Shown here piece by piece: positions 53,499-61,664 of a stretch of DNA of 64,000 bases. The DNA comes from Anammoximicrobium sp964645045 (lineage in GTDB: Bacteria; Planctomycetota; Planctomycetia; Pirellulales; Pirellulaceae). Position numbers and translations under genes: made by a program. A model generated the notes under the pieces. That model was not told the DNA's origin and made no database searches. It saw only the letters and a list, made by a program, of their open reading frames with translations. The DNA lies in the NCBI GenBank assembly GCA_964645045.1, contig CAZXYZ010000003.1:124001-188000 (forward strand), in the 5' to 3' direction. Within the stretch, counting starts at the first letter, position 1; each line of letters starts with the position of its first letter.

Positions 53499-54620
53499 AT
53501 GGCCCGAGTCGTGTTGGCAATGTCGGGCGGCGTGGACAGCAGCGTGGCCGCCTATTTGCTGCAGCAGCAGGGGCACGAGGTTATCGGGGTTTTCATGCGG
53601 CACGGCGTGCATTCGCCCGCCGCCGCGTGCGCGGCGGGGGAACCGGCGCCGCTGCTGCCGATTGCCAGCGTCCGAACGGACCACAAGCAGGGATGCTGCA
53701 GCGCCGCGGACGCGGCCGACGCGCGCCGCGTCGCGGATCGTCTGGATATCCCCTTTTACGCCCTCGACCTGCAGGAGGATTTTGCCCGGATTATCGACTA
53801 CTTCGTCGCCGAGTACACCGTCGGCCGGACGCCGAACCCCTGCGTCATGTGCAACAACTGGTTGAAGTTCGGCAAGCTGTTTGACTATGCGGACAGCGTC
53901 GCCGCCGAGTTCGTCGCCACGGGACATTACGCCCGCTTGGCCCCCGCGTCCGGTGGCGACATTCCGCAACTGTGGCGAGGCATCGACGCGGCAAAAGACC
54001 AAACCTATGTTCTGTTCGGCGTCGAACGCCGCATGTTGCCGCGGATGCTCTTGCCGGTGGGCGAATACGAAAAGCCGCAGATCCGCGAACTCGCCGGCCG
54101 CCTGGGGCTGCGCGTCGCGGACAAGCCCGACAGTCAGGAGATCTGCTTTGTTACGACCGGGGAACACGACCAGTTCGTGCGGCAGCACCGCGCCCCGGAC
54201 ATCGACACGTCTGGAGAGCTCGTCACGACCGATGGCCGGGTGCTCGGTCGCCATGCGGGAATCGAGGGTTTCACGATCGGGCAGCGCAAAGGTCTCGGCG
54301 TGGCCCTGGGCCATCGCGCCTTTGTCGTCCGCATCGAACGCGAAACGCGTCGCGTCGTGATCGGGCAACGTGAAGACTTGGCGCGCAGGGCCTTGACCGC
54401 CGACCGCACGAACTGGCTGGCCGATCCGCCCGCCGGCCCGTTTCGCTGCCAAGCCAAGATCCGCTACAACGCCCAAGCGGCTCCCGCCACAGCCGAAATC
54501 CTCCCGGCCTGTCGGCTCGCCATCCAATTCGACGAGCCTCGTTACGGTATTGCGCCGGGGCAAGCGGTCGTCTGCTACGACGGCGACCGCGTCTTGGGTG
54601 GCGGCTGGATCGAATCGTAA
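53499..54620 (+). CDS. mnmA: tRNA-specific 2-thiouridylase
   Basis: 373 residues from ATG 53499. Thiolates U34 of tRNA Lys, Glu and Gln in the cytoplasm. PP-loop SGGVDSSVAAYLL, catalytic cysteines in NPCVMCNNWLKFG and SQEICFV, and the tRNA-binding C-terminal barrel (FTIGQRKGLGVALGHRAFVV). Length is normal. Convergent with the next gene, with only one base between the stops. Confidence 0.95.
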   Translation: MARVVLAMSGGVDSSVAAYLLQQQGHEVIGVFMRHGVHSPAAACAAGEPAPLLPIASVRTDHKQGCCSAADAADARRVADRLDIPFYALDLQEDFARIIDYFVAEYTVGRTPNPCVMCNNWLKFGKLFDYADSVAAEFVATGHYARLAPASGGDIPQLWRGIDAAKDQTYVLFGVERRMLPRMLLPVGEYEKPQIRELAGRLGLRVADKPDSQEICFVTTGEHDQFVRQHRAPDIDTSGELVTTDGRVLGRHAGIEGFTIGQRKGLGVALGHRAFVVRIERETRRVVIGQREDLARRALTADRTNWLADPPAGPFRCQAKIRYNAQAAPATAEILPACRLAIQFDEPRYGIAPGQAVVCYDGDRVLGGGWIES

Positions 54621-54621
54621 A

Positions 54622-55398
54622 TCAGCCGTCTTTGCGGATTTGCACCTGCAACGCGCCCAGCATCCGTGTTACCGATGCTTCCTTGCTGTCGATGAACGGG
54701 ACGTTGTCCAGGATGATCGGCCGGCGGTCGTCGCTGGGGTGCAGAATCAAACGTCCGGACCGCAGCAGAAAATACTCGAACACGTCGTTGATTTCCTTTT
54801 CGATGCGCAAGTTCGGCGCCGAAAGCCGCTCCAAATTGGACAGCATCCCGTGGTGGTGGAGCAATTCGTTGGGGCGGATCTCCCAGTAGTCGAACCGGAT
54901 CGAGACGAACACCGCAAGGTAAATCGCCGCAATCACCGTAGCCACTCCCCAATAAAACGTGGCGTTCGCCGCGGGGTGCAACTGGGCAAACGCGTCTTTC
55001 AGGAAGGGCATGATTCCCGGCTTGAATGTCACCAGCAAGATAAAACTCATGACAATCGCGACGATGAAAAAAAACAGCGTCAGCGACGTGGTGCGGGGGA
55101 AATCGAACGCCAGGATGACCAGGTTGACGGCGGTAATGCCGAGAAAGATCTCCGCGACCATTACCGCGCCCGGCCCCGGCGCTTGATCGCCGGCTCCACC
55201 CAGCAGATGCATCGCGATTGCCGCACCGGCCGCGGCGAGAAGAATCGGATACAACAGGATGATCTTCGGGTACGGCACCAGATAGATGCTGCCCGGCGGC
55301 AACTCCGGTTCTTTCGCGAGCGTCTGGGGTTTGTCCACCGCCGGCTTGGTCTTTTGAGCCGGATTCGAGGGGTCCGCTGGACGAGGTTCTTCGGGCAT
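54622..55398 (-). CDS. conserved membrane protein, four TM helices
   Basis: 258 residues from ATG 55398 (AAGGAG upstream). A Pro/Lys-rich N-terminal tail (~45 residues) is followed by TM helices IILLYPILLAAAGAAIAMHL, AEIFLGITAVNLVILAF, LTLFFFIVAIVMSFILLVTF and TFYWGVATVIAAIYLAVFVSI. A C-terminal soluble part (YWEIRPNELLHHHGMLSNLE, DDRRPIILDNVPFIDSKEAS) looks like a PH/bPH-type domain. Widespread planctomycete type; function unknown. Confidence 0.75.
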   Translation of the reverse strand: MPEEPRPADPSNPAQKTKPAVDKPQTLAKEPELPPGSIYLVPYPKIILLYPILLAAAGAAIAMHLLGGAGDQAPGPGAVMVAEIFLGITAVNLVILAFDFPRTTSLTLFFFIVAIVMSFILLVTFKPGIMPFLKDAFAQLHPAANATFYWGVATVIAAIYLAVFVSIRFDYWEIRPNELLHHHGMLSNLERLSAPNLRIEKEINDVFEYFLLRSGRLILHPSDDRRPIILDNVPFIDSKEASVTRMLGALQVQIRKDG

Positions 55399-55701
55399 GC
55401 AGTGCTCCTTGTGTTGTAATTGGACGCAGGGCGGCGGATCGCTCCCTTGGGCGTTTACCGCACGCCTGACTCCCACCGTGATTCTACGGCAGGCCGGCGG
55501 GAAAAAGCAACGGCGCGGGAATCCGCCTATCGGGGTGAACTCCCGCCGCTCCTACGCTGGTATTCTGCTGCCCGAATGGCTAAACTGATGCCTGTCCGCA
55601 CTGTCCCGTACGTCGCGGGTGGGGGCAAAGGACCGTCGCATCAAGGACCGATGAGCTTCACGCGGCCGCACGGCGACTGGCGATCCAGTGGAGGTGATAC
55701 C
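55399..55701. other. intergenic region upstream of the AAA ATPase
   Basis: Divergent spacer of about 300 bases. The frame of the AAA gene stays open through part of it, but the GGAGGTGAT site places the start at 55702. No promoter can be assigned with confidence. Confidence 0.4.
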
Positions 55702-57093
55702 ATGTCTCAGCCAAACGCTACACACGCGAAGCAAGATCTGCCGGCAGCGGGTCGGCAGGAGGATGTGATGGCCGTTCCGATCGAGCCGGAAGCGGATCCG
55801 GCGGCGCTGCCCGTGGCGGAAATCGAAGGTATCTTGCTGCCGGCGAGCCCCTCCAGCCTGAAGGACACCGGCATCGATCCCGAGGTCCTGCTGAATCTGA
55901 CGCTGAAGCTGGCCTGTATTTCCCCGCACTTCGACACCGACTCGGCAACGCGGCAACTCCGGCTGCCCTTGTCGTTGACGGCGGAGTTGCTGGAGCAACT
56001 GCGGGCTCAGAAGCTGATCGAAGTGCTCGGCGGCGCCGGGCCGTTTACCTATCGCTTTCGCGTCACCAAGGCGGGCCGCGAACGGGGCGAGTGGCTGATG
56101 GCCATCTCCGGCTACGTAGGACCGCTCCCCGTATCGCTGCCCACGTACACCGCCATGCTCCACCAGCAATTGCCGCGGCTGCCGAACGCTTCTCCTCCCA
56201 CGGTGGCCGCAGCTCTCGCCGACCTGGTGCTGCCCGAACGGACGGCGGAACTGGCCGGACTGGCCGCGTTGTCCGGGCGCAGCCTGTTCCTGTATGGCCC
56301 GCCGGGAAACGGCAAGACGACCTTGGGCCGGCTGCTCCATCAGGCGTTGCCGGGCGGCCTCTGGGTCCCGTATTGCATTGCCGTCGAGAACCAGATCATT
56401 CGTGTCTTCGACCGCCAGGTCCACCGGGCCATGACGCAGGAACTGCCGAGCGAAGTCACCCGCAGGCACGACGAGCGATGGGTCTACATCCGGCGGCCGT
56501 TCATTCTGGTGGGCGGCGAACTGACCCTGGACGACTTGGACCTGATCTACGATTCCGCCCGGCGTTACTACGAAGCCCCGCTGCACTTCAAGGCCAACGG
56601 CGGTATCTTCCTGTTGGACGATTTCGGCTGCCAGCGGACGCCGCCCAACGAGCTACTGAACCGCTGGATCGTGCCGCTCGAGCAGCATGTCGATTACCTG
56701 ACGCTGAGAACAGGTCAGCAGATCCAAGTGCCCTTTCGGAGCCTGCTGGTCATTTCCACCAATCGCGATCCGGAACAGGTGATGGCTCCGGGCTTGCTAC
56801 GGCGGATGGGGTATCGAGTGTGCCTGGACAACCCGTCGCCGAAGGATTACGCGCTCGTCCTGACGCGTTACGCCGCCCGCTGCGGACTCGAAGCGTCTGG
56901 GGAATTGATCGCCTGGCTGCTCGCCCGCTACCAAGCCGAGCAGCGGCCGCTGCACAGTTGCGAACCGCGGGACCTCGTCGAACGCGCCCGGGACATCTGC
57001 GCATACCGCGGTTGGCGGTTAGCACTGACGCAAGAAGTGATGTCCCAGGCGTGGAACGGCTACTTCGGCAGCGATGCCCGCGGCGACCGCTGA
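55702..57093 (+). CDS. AAA-family ATPase
   Basis: 463 residues; start ATG 55702 is fixed by a consensus GGAGGTGAT. The N-terminal ~190 residues carry a wHTH-like region (LSLTAELLEQLRAQKLIEVL). Walker A is LFLYGPPGNGKTTLG (~197-211), Walker B is GIFLLDDFGCQ (~301), sensor-1 is LLVISTNRDPE. C-terminal helical lid (CEPRDLVERARDICAYRGW). Conserved in planctomycetes, often near sigma factors and kinases; may regulate by remodelling a partner. Followed by an ECF sigma factor 85 bases later. Confidence 0.82.
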   Translation: MSQPNATHAKQDLPAAGRQEDVMAVPIEPEADPAALPVAEIEGILLPASPSSLKDTGIDPEVLLNLTLKLACISPHFDTDSATRQLRLPLSLTAELLEQLRAQKLIEVLGGAGPFTYRFRVTKAGRERGEWLMAISGYVGPLPVSLPTYTAMLHQQLPRLPNASPPTVAAALADLVLPERTAELAGLAALSGRSLFLYGPPGNGKTTLGRLLHQALPGGLWVPYCIAVENQIIRVFDRQVHRAMTQELPSEVTRRHDERWVYIRRPFILVGGELTLDDLDLIYDSARRYYEAPLHFKANGGIFLLDDFGCQRTPPNELLNRWIVPLEQHVDYLTLRTGQQIQVPFRSLLVISTNRDPEQVMAPGLLRRMGYRVCLDNPSPKDYALVLTRYAARCGLEASGELIAWLLARYQAEQRPLHSCEPRDLVERARDICAYRGWRLALTQEVMSQAWNGYFGSDARGDR

Positions 57094-57178
57094 TACCGCG
57101 ACGGGAGGGGTGGATCGACCCACCGTGATTCCCGCCGCTGGGAGGATACGATTTCCCGAGAGAACCGGACGGACGATC

Positions 57179-57751
57179 ATGGTCGAGCCCACGCCGTTTG
57201 CCAGCCTCGTTCAGCGCCATCGCCAGGGTGACCCGGATGCGTCTGCGGAATTGTTCGCCTATTACGCACAGCGGCTGAGCCGGCTGGCGGAGCAGTTCAT
57301 CAGCCGCAAGCTGGCCGGGCGGATCGAAGGCGACGACGTGGTGCAGTCCGTGTTCCGCACCTTCTTCCGTCGCTGTACCGACGGTGAGTTCCAGATCGAC
57401 AGCTCCGCGCAATTGTGGCAATTGTTGGTCAAGATCACGATGCTCAAGGCCCGCGCCCAGGGCCGGCGGCATACCGCGGCCAGGCGTGACGTGCGAGTCG
57501 AGCAGGCCGGGGGCGACGAAGATTGGCTGGCGGCGGCGGCAGACCGGGAACCGGGTCCCGAAGAAGCGGTCATCTTGATGGACCAAATCGAGTCCCTGCT
57601 GCAGGGACTGCCCGCGCTGCACTGCCGGGTGCTCGAACTGCGGCTCAGCGGCCACTCGGTGGCGGAAATCGCCGCCCAGCTGAACGTCGCCCGCCAAACG
57701 GTCTACCGGGCGATGAACCTGCTACAGCAGCGGCTGAAGCAAAGTCTGTAG
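57179..57751 (+). CDS. ECF-type RNA polymerase sigma factor
   Basis: 190 residues from ATG 57179. Region 2: RHRQGDPDASAELFAYYAQR and LAGRIEGDDVVQSVFRTFFR; region 4 helix-turn-helix: LELRLSGHSVAEIAAQLNVA. Matches planctomycete ECF sigma factors (Sig-70_plancto1 type). Located between an AAA ATPase and the large DGR-target kinase, in the same direction, so these probably form a signalling unit. A long hairpin (57753) follows immediately. Confidence 0.9.
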   Translation: MVEPTPFASLVQRHRQGDPDASAELFAYYAQRLSRLAEQFISRKLAGRIEGDDVVQSVFRTFFRRCTDGEFQIDSSAQLWQLLVKITMLKARAQGRRHTAARRDVRVEQAGGDEDWLAAAADREPGPEEAVILMDQIESLLQGLPALHCRVLELRLSGHSVAEIAAQLNVARQTVYRAMNLLQQRLKQSL

Positions 57752-57752
57752 C

Positions 57753-57848
57753 AGGGCTCAGACGTACAGAATTCAATTTTCGCGGCCAATTGTCCAGCCA
57801 CACGGGAAACTCTTTCCCCGCGAAAATTGAATTCTGTACGTCTGAGCC
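57753..57848. repeat. 96-bp element with 32-bp perfect inverted repeat
   Basis: 57753-57784 (begins GGGCTCAGACGTACAGAATT) is the exact reverse complement of 57817-57848, around a 32-base centre. It begins one base after the sigma-factor stop codon. It could act as a terminator or be a MITE; no target duplication is evident. Confidence 0.85.
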
Positions 57849-57857
57849 CGGATTTTC

Positions 57858-57916
57858 CCACGTAGCCCGGTCTCTCCGAGACCGGAAATGCGAGTCTCGG
57901 AGAGACTCGCCTACGT
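57858..57916. repeat. palindromic element (family P1), intergenic copy
   Basis: CACGTAG/CTACGTG outer arms and two GGTCTC/GAGTCTC hairpins, as in the copies inside the nSTAND gene at 22.8-23.0 kb. Confidence 0.85.
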
Positions 57917-58046
57917 GATGCGTCTCGGACGCAGCAACGTGGTACAAGAAAATCCAAGATTCCCTGTGACAAATCCGCCCCCGTGCGCAATTGTCATGCT
58001 GGAACCATTAGAATCATGCTGCTCCCCCACACGAAAGGGCACTGCC

Positions 58047-61000
58047 GTGGCCGCCACCGACTTGCTGGAACTGTCCTCGTCCGACCGGGAAACCCTGGAG
58101 ACTTGGCTGGTCGATTTTGACACCGCGTGGCAGGAAGATGCGTTGGCGACTTGGGTTGCGAACAAGCTGCCCAAGCTCGAGCCACGTCTGCGGGCAGCGG
58201 CCTTGGCGGAACTGGTCAAAGTGGACCTGGAGCAACAGTGGACGCGGGGACGGCGGTTGACCTTGGGATCCTACCTGGAACGGTTCCCGGACTTGGGCAC
58301 CGCCCAAACGGTAACCGCCGATCTAATTTTCGCCGAGTACCAAGTGCGGCAGCAATTCGGCGAACCGGGCGACTTGACCGAATTGGCTCGGCGTTACCCC
58401 CGGCAAGCCGCCGAGTTGTCCCGCCTGATCCACGGCGACGTGGGTGTCCAGTCGTTGGCTCCGTTGTCGTTCGAGCCTCCGCCCGCATCCTCCCCCGACC
58501 GGGACACGTCCCAGCTGCGGGCGGCAACCGATACCGCCGTCCAAGCCGCCCGGGGCGAAGCACCCGACGCCAACGCTCGGCGCGGGTCTCCCGACCCCGC
58601 CGACACCCCCGACCGTCAGGTCTCCCCCGCCGCCGAAGACCAGCCCGATCCACAGGGCAGCAAGCCCCCACGCGAGTTGCCCAAGAAGTTTGGCCGCTAC
58701 AGCATCTTGAAGAAGCTGGGCGAAGGCGGGATGGGCGCGGTGTACCTGGCGTACGACACGCAACTCGAGCGGCGTGTGGCCCTGAAGGTCCCCAACTTTT
58801 CGGCTCACGAGCAGCGCGAAGTGGTCGAGCGTTTCCTGCGCGAAGCGCGGGCCATGGCCACCATCCGGCACGCCCACCTGTGCCCCGTCTTCGACGCCGG
58901 GCAGATTGACGGCATCCACTATCTGACCATGGCCTTTATCGACGGCCACCTGCTGTCGGAGTTCATCAAGCCGGGCGAACCGGCCCCGCAACGGCGGGCG
59001 GCGGCGCTGGTCCGCAAGCTGGCCCTGGCCGTTCAGGAAGCCCATGCCAACGGGATCGTCCACCGCGATTTGAAACCGCAGAACATTTTCATCGACCAGC
59101 GTGGTGAACCGGTCGTGGTGGATTTCGGCTTGGCCCGCCGCGGCGTTTCCCGCGATGCCACGTTGACCCAGAGCGGCGCCTTGATGGGCACCCCGGCCTA
59201 CATGGCTCCGGAACAGGCCCGCGGGCGAATCGAGTCGGTGGGACCGCACAGTGACGTCTACAGTCTGGGCGTGATTCTGTACCAGTTGCTGACCGGACGG
59301 CTGCCGTTTCAAGGCGATTTCCTGGCGGTGCTCGGCCAAGTGATGAGCGCCGATGCCCCCGATCCGCCCAGCACGCACCAGCCGGAACTGGACCGGCAAT
59401 TGGAGGCCATCTGCCTGAAGGCGATGGCCAAGCGACCCGAAGACCGCTATGCCAGCATGGCCGATTTCGCTCAGGCGCTCACGGAACTACTGAAGAGCGG
59501 GCAGCTTGCTGGGCATGTGGCTGCCGACACTGCCGGGCGCGCTCGGCGCGGGTCTCCCGACCCCGCCGAAACCCGCGACCGTCAGGTCTCCGGTCGCGCC
59601 GACGACCCCGCGTGGCCCTCGGCGCCAACGCTGATGGAAGCGCCAAGCGGGTCTGGGAGACCTGCGGTCGAGAATGTGGCTCGGTCAGGAGACCGGCCAC
59701 AGCTAGCGGGAGACCAGCCACAGCTAGCCGGAAACCGCCGACAACGACCAGTACAACCGCCACAGGCCCAATCGGCCAGTCTGCGGCAGCGTTTGGTCCG
59801 CCTTCCTCCGTGGGTCTGGATCGCCACCGCCTGTGGCACCGCCGCAGTCCTGTTGGGAATCATCTTGTACGTCCAGACCAATCACGGATTCGTGAAGATC
59901 GAATTGAGCGACCCGGCCGCCAAGGTCGAAGTTCAGGTCGACGGCGAAGCGATCGCGATCAGCGGTCTGGATCGGCCGTTGCGATTGCGGACCGGCGAGC
60001 ACGGCCTGGTTGTGACCGGCGACGATTTCGAGACGCTCACGCGGTCCTTTACCGTCAAACGCGGCACGGACGAACCGCTTCGCGTGACTCTGGTGCCAAA
60101 GCCAAAGCCGGACCAGGTCGTCCAGACGCCGCCGCCTGTAGAACCCAAGCTCCACGAACCGCCGCCGGCGCCCCAGCCCGCCGTCTATCGCGTGCAGATC
60201 ACCCCGCCCGATGCGTTGCTGACCGCCAGCGGCCGGGGCGTAACCGTGGCAGGCGAAGGCGGCCAACGTACCGTCACGGTGGCCGAGCCGGACGGGAAAG
60301 CCAAAGTCGTGCTATTGGCGGTCCTGGCCGGGCACGAGAACCAGCAGCGCGAACTGCAACCGACGCCCAGCGAATCGCAGACGCTGACAATCCAGTTGCC
60401 ACGCTTGCCGGATCCGACGAATCCGTCCGATCCGACTGATCGGTCGGATCCGGCCAAGCCGTCCCCGCCCCCGGCGGTCGCGGCCAAGAAACCTCCGGAG
60501 CCCGCGCCGAAATTGCCCCCGGCTCCAGCCGGACCGCTGCCCACGATCACGAATTCCATCGACATGCGTCTGGTGCAGATTCCCGCCGGTGAATTCATGA
60601 TGGGATCACCCGATTCGGACAGCGAAGCCTCCAGTGACGAAAAGCCTCAGCATCGTGTACGGATCACTCAGCCGTTCCGCCTGGGGGCCTTCGAGGTGAC
60701 CCAATCGCAATACCAACAAGTGATGGGGAGCAATCCGAGCAACTTCAAGGACGACAGCGGGTTATTACCAGTGGAAACCGTTAGTTGGGAAGATGCGCAG
60801 GAGTTCTGTGCTAAACTGTCCGAACTGCCGCAAGAAAAGCAGGCGGGACGGCAGTATCGTCTGCCGAGCGAAGCCGAGTGGGAGTACGCCTGCCGCGCAG
60901 GCAGCACGTCTCGCTATTGCTTCGACGAGTCGCGAGAGTCCTTAGGCAGCTACGCATGGTACGATTCGAATTCCGGGAGAAAGACGCATCCGATCGGGCA

Positions 61001-61265
61001 GAAGAAGCCGAACGCCTGGGGGCTGTACGACATGCATGGAAATGTGTATGAGTGGTGTTTTGATTGGTACGGGACGTACGATGTGTCGGTGGACGATCCG
61101 CGAGGTCTCACGGCAGGCTCGTACCGCGTGGATCGCGGCGGCTGCTGGCGCGACGTCGCGGGGCACTGCCGGTCGGCGTACCGGGGCGGGTACGCGCCGG
61201 GCAGCCGGTACGACTACCTCGGGTTCCGCGTGGCCTTGAGTTCGGTGGATGCTCCAAGCAAGTAG
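58047..61265 (+). CDS. Ser/Thr kinase with FGE-sulfatase/C-lectin-fold domain: DGR variable protein
   Basis: 1072 residues from GTG 58047 (AAAGGG 7 bases upstream); ATG 57996 lacks a ribosome site. N-terminal planctomycete kinase-leader region, then Hanks kinase ~214-480 (KKLGEGGMGAVYLAYD, IVHRDLKPQNIFID, DFGLARRG, MAPEQARGR). A linker (~490-585) is made partly of palindromic repeats. TM helix ~588-608 (WVWIATACGTAAVLLGIILY). A PEGA-like and Pro-rich region precedes a C-terminal FGE-sulfatase (SUMF1-type) domain, ~835-1072 (MRLVQIPAGEFMMGSPDSDS, GLYDMHGNVYEWCFDWYG). Residues ~1023-1065 are the DGR variable region. The kinase is cytoplasmic and the diversified domain extracytoplasmic, so it is a diversifiable receptor kinase. 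Confidence 0.93.
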   Translation: MAATDLLELSSSDRETLETWLVDFDTAWQEDALATWVANKLPKLEPRLRAAALAELVKVDLEQQWTRGRRLTLGSYLERFPDLGTAQTVTADLIFAEYQVRQQFGEPGDLTELARRYPRQAAELSRLIHGDVGVQSLAPLSFEPPPASSPDRDTSQLRAATDTAVQAARGEAPDANARRGSPDPADTPDRQVSPAAEDQPDPQGSKPPRELPKKFGRYSILKKLGEGGMGAVYLAYDTQLERRVALKVPNFSAHEQREVVERFLREARAMATIRHAHLCPVFDAGQIDGIHYLTMAFIDGHLLSEFIKPGEPAPQRRAAALVRKLALAVQEAHANGIVHRDLKPQNIFIDQRGEPVVVDFGLARRGVSRDATLTQSGALMGTPAYMAPEQARGRIESVGPHSDVYSLGVILYQLLTGRLPFQGDFLAVLGQVMSADAPDPPSTHQPELDRQLEAICLKAMAKRPEDRYASMADFAQALTELLKSGQLAGHVAADTAGRARRGSPDPAETRDRQVSGRADDPAWPSAPTLMEAPSGSGRPAVENVARSGDRPQLAGDQPQLAGNRRQRPVQPPQAQSASLRQRLVRLPPWVWIATACGTAAVLLGIILYVQTNHGFVKIELSDPAAKVEVQVDGEAIAISGLDRPLRLRTGEHGLVVTGDDFETLTRSFTVKRGTDEPLRVTLVPKPKPDQVVQTPPPVEPKLHEPPPAPQPAVYRVQITPPDALLTASGRGVTVAGEGGQRTVTVAEPDGKAKVVLLAVLAGHENQQRELQPTPSESQTLTIQLPRLPDPTNPSDPTDRSDPAKPSPPPAVAAKKPPEPAPKLPPAPAGPLPTITNSIDMRLVQIPAGEFMMGSPDSDSEASSDEKPQHRVRITQPFRLGAFEVTQSQYQQVMGSNPSNFKDDSGLLPVETVSWEDAQEFCAKLSELPQEKQAGRQYRLPSEAEWEYACRAGSTSRYCFDESRESLGSYAWYDSNSGRKTHPIGQKKPNAWGLYDMHGNVYEWCFDWYGTYDVSVDDPRGLTAGSYRVDRGGCWRDVAGHCRSAYRGGYAPGSRYDYLGFRVALSSVDAPSK
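58575..58625 (+). repeat. palindromic element (family P2), first in-frame copy in kinase
   Basis: GCTCGGCGCGGGTCTC to CAGGTCTCC; translated as ARRGSPDPADTPDRQVS in the kinase leader region. Related to 59541-59591 and to 46800-46907 on the other strand. Confidence 0.75.
59541..59710 (+). repeat. palindromic element (family P2), second in-frame copy in kinase
   Basis: The first 51 bases match 58575-58625 and encode ARRGSPDPAETRDRQVS. The later blocks GGAGACCTGCGGTCGAG and GGAGACCGGCCACAGC match the rest of the intergenic element at 46.8 kb. A 24-base partial repeat (encoding GDRPQLAGDQPQLAG) follows to ~59735. Confidence 0.7.
61113..61240 (+). other. DGR variable repeat (VR)
   Basis: 128 bases at the 3' end of the kinase gene, aligning without gaps to the template repeat at 62393-62520. 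Within the core (61122-61218) there are 21 differences: 19 at positions where the template has A, plus two G-to-C. The last 22 bases (TCGGGTTCCGCGTGGCCTTG, AG) are identical and form the expected initiation-of-mutagenic-homology segment. Confidence 0.95.
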
Positions 61266-61379
61266 AGCCAGGCGAGAGCGGAGTCTTCCGCGCAGGCCGA
61301 AACTGGCTCGTGCGCAGCGCAGCGGAGCCGAGACTGTTTCGAGCCGGAGCGGAAGACGGAGCGGGCAAGGTTTGCAGTG

Positions 61380-61467
61380 CCGGCTTTAGCCGGTTCTGAC
61401 CGCCTGAAGGCGGCACTACGAGCGGTAGGCGGCGCAGCCGCCGTGGGGTCTGGGGCGAAGCCCCAGA
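61380..61467. repeat. array of four short GC-rich hairpins between VR and RT
   Basis: Stems CCGGC-TTTA-GCCGG (61380-61393), CCGCC-TGAA-GGCGG (61400-61413), GGCGGC-GCA-GCCGCC (61428-61442) and TCTGGGGC-GAA-GCCCCAGA (61449-61467). DGRs often have a hairpin or cruciform just after the VR; the 8-bp stem is the best candidate but lies 210 bases away. The first two resemble generic planctomycete repeats. Confidence 0.6.
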
Positions 61468-61546
61468 GAATTTGAAATACGACCGGTAAACTAGGTAATT
61501 TGCGAAACGGGCAGGACAGGCTAGCTTTCCGCACAAAGGGACTACG

Positions 61547-61660
61547 ATGCAATTCCGGCTTTTTTCGATCCCTGCCACGGGCGATGTCGAAGGCGAGGCC
61601 GCGCTAAACACGTTCCTGCGCACTCATCGCGCCGTGTCGGTGCATCGCGAATTGGTGTAG
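61547..61660 (+). pseudogene. truncated DGR accessory protein (N-terminal 37 residues)
   Basis: ATG 61547 opens MQFRLFSIPATGDVEGEAAL then NTFLRTHRAVSVHRELV and TAG. This resembles the start of the small HRDC-type accessory proteins encoded just before many DGR reverse transcriptases (FxIP...LN.FLRSHRV..V...). The remaining ~70-90 residues are missing, so the gene is broken. The family call rests on this short match. Confidence 0.5.
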
Positions 61661-61664
61661 ACGG

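Noticed and set aside
57858..57916. reading the P1 palindromes as terminators
   Set aside because: They lack U-tracts, occur inside coding frames and share sequence across loci, so they are a dispersed repeat family.
61547..61660. intact Avd-type accessory gene
   Set aside because: Only 37 codons before a stop; Avd proteins are ~120 residues of four helices and this N-terminus is strand-like.
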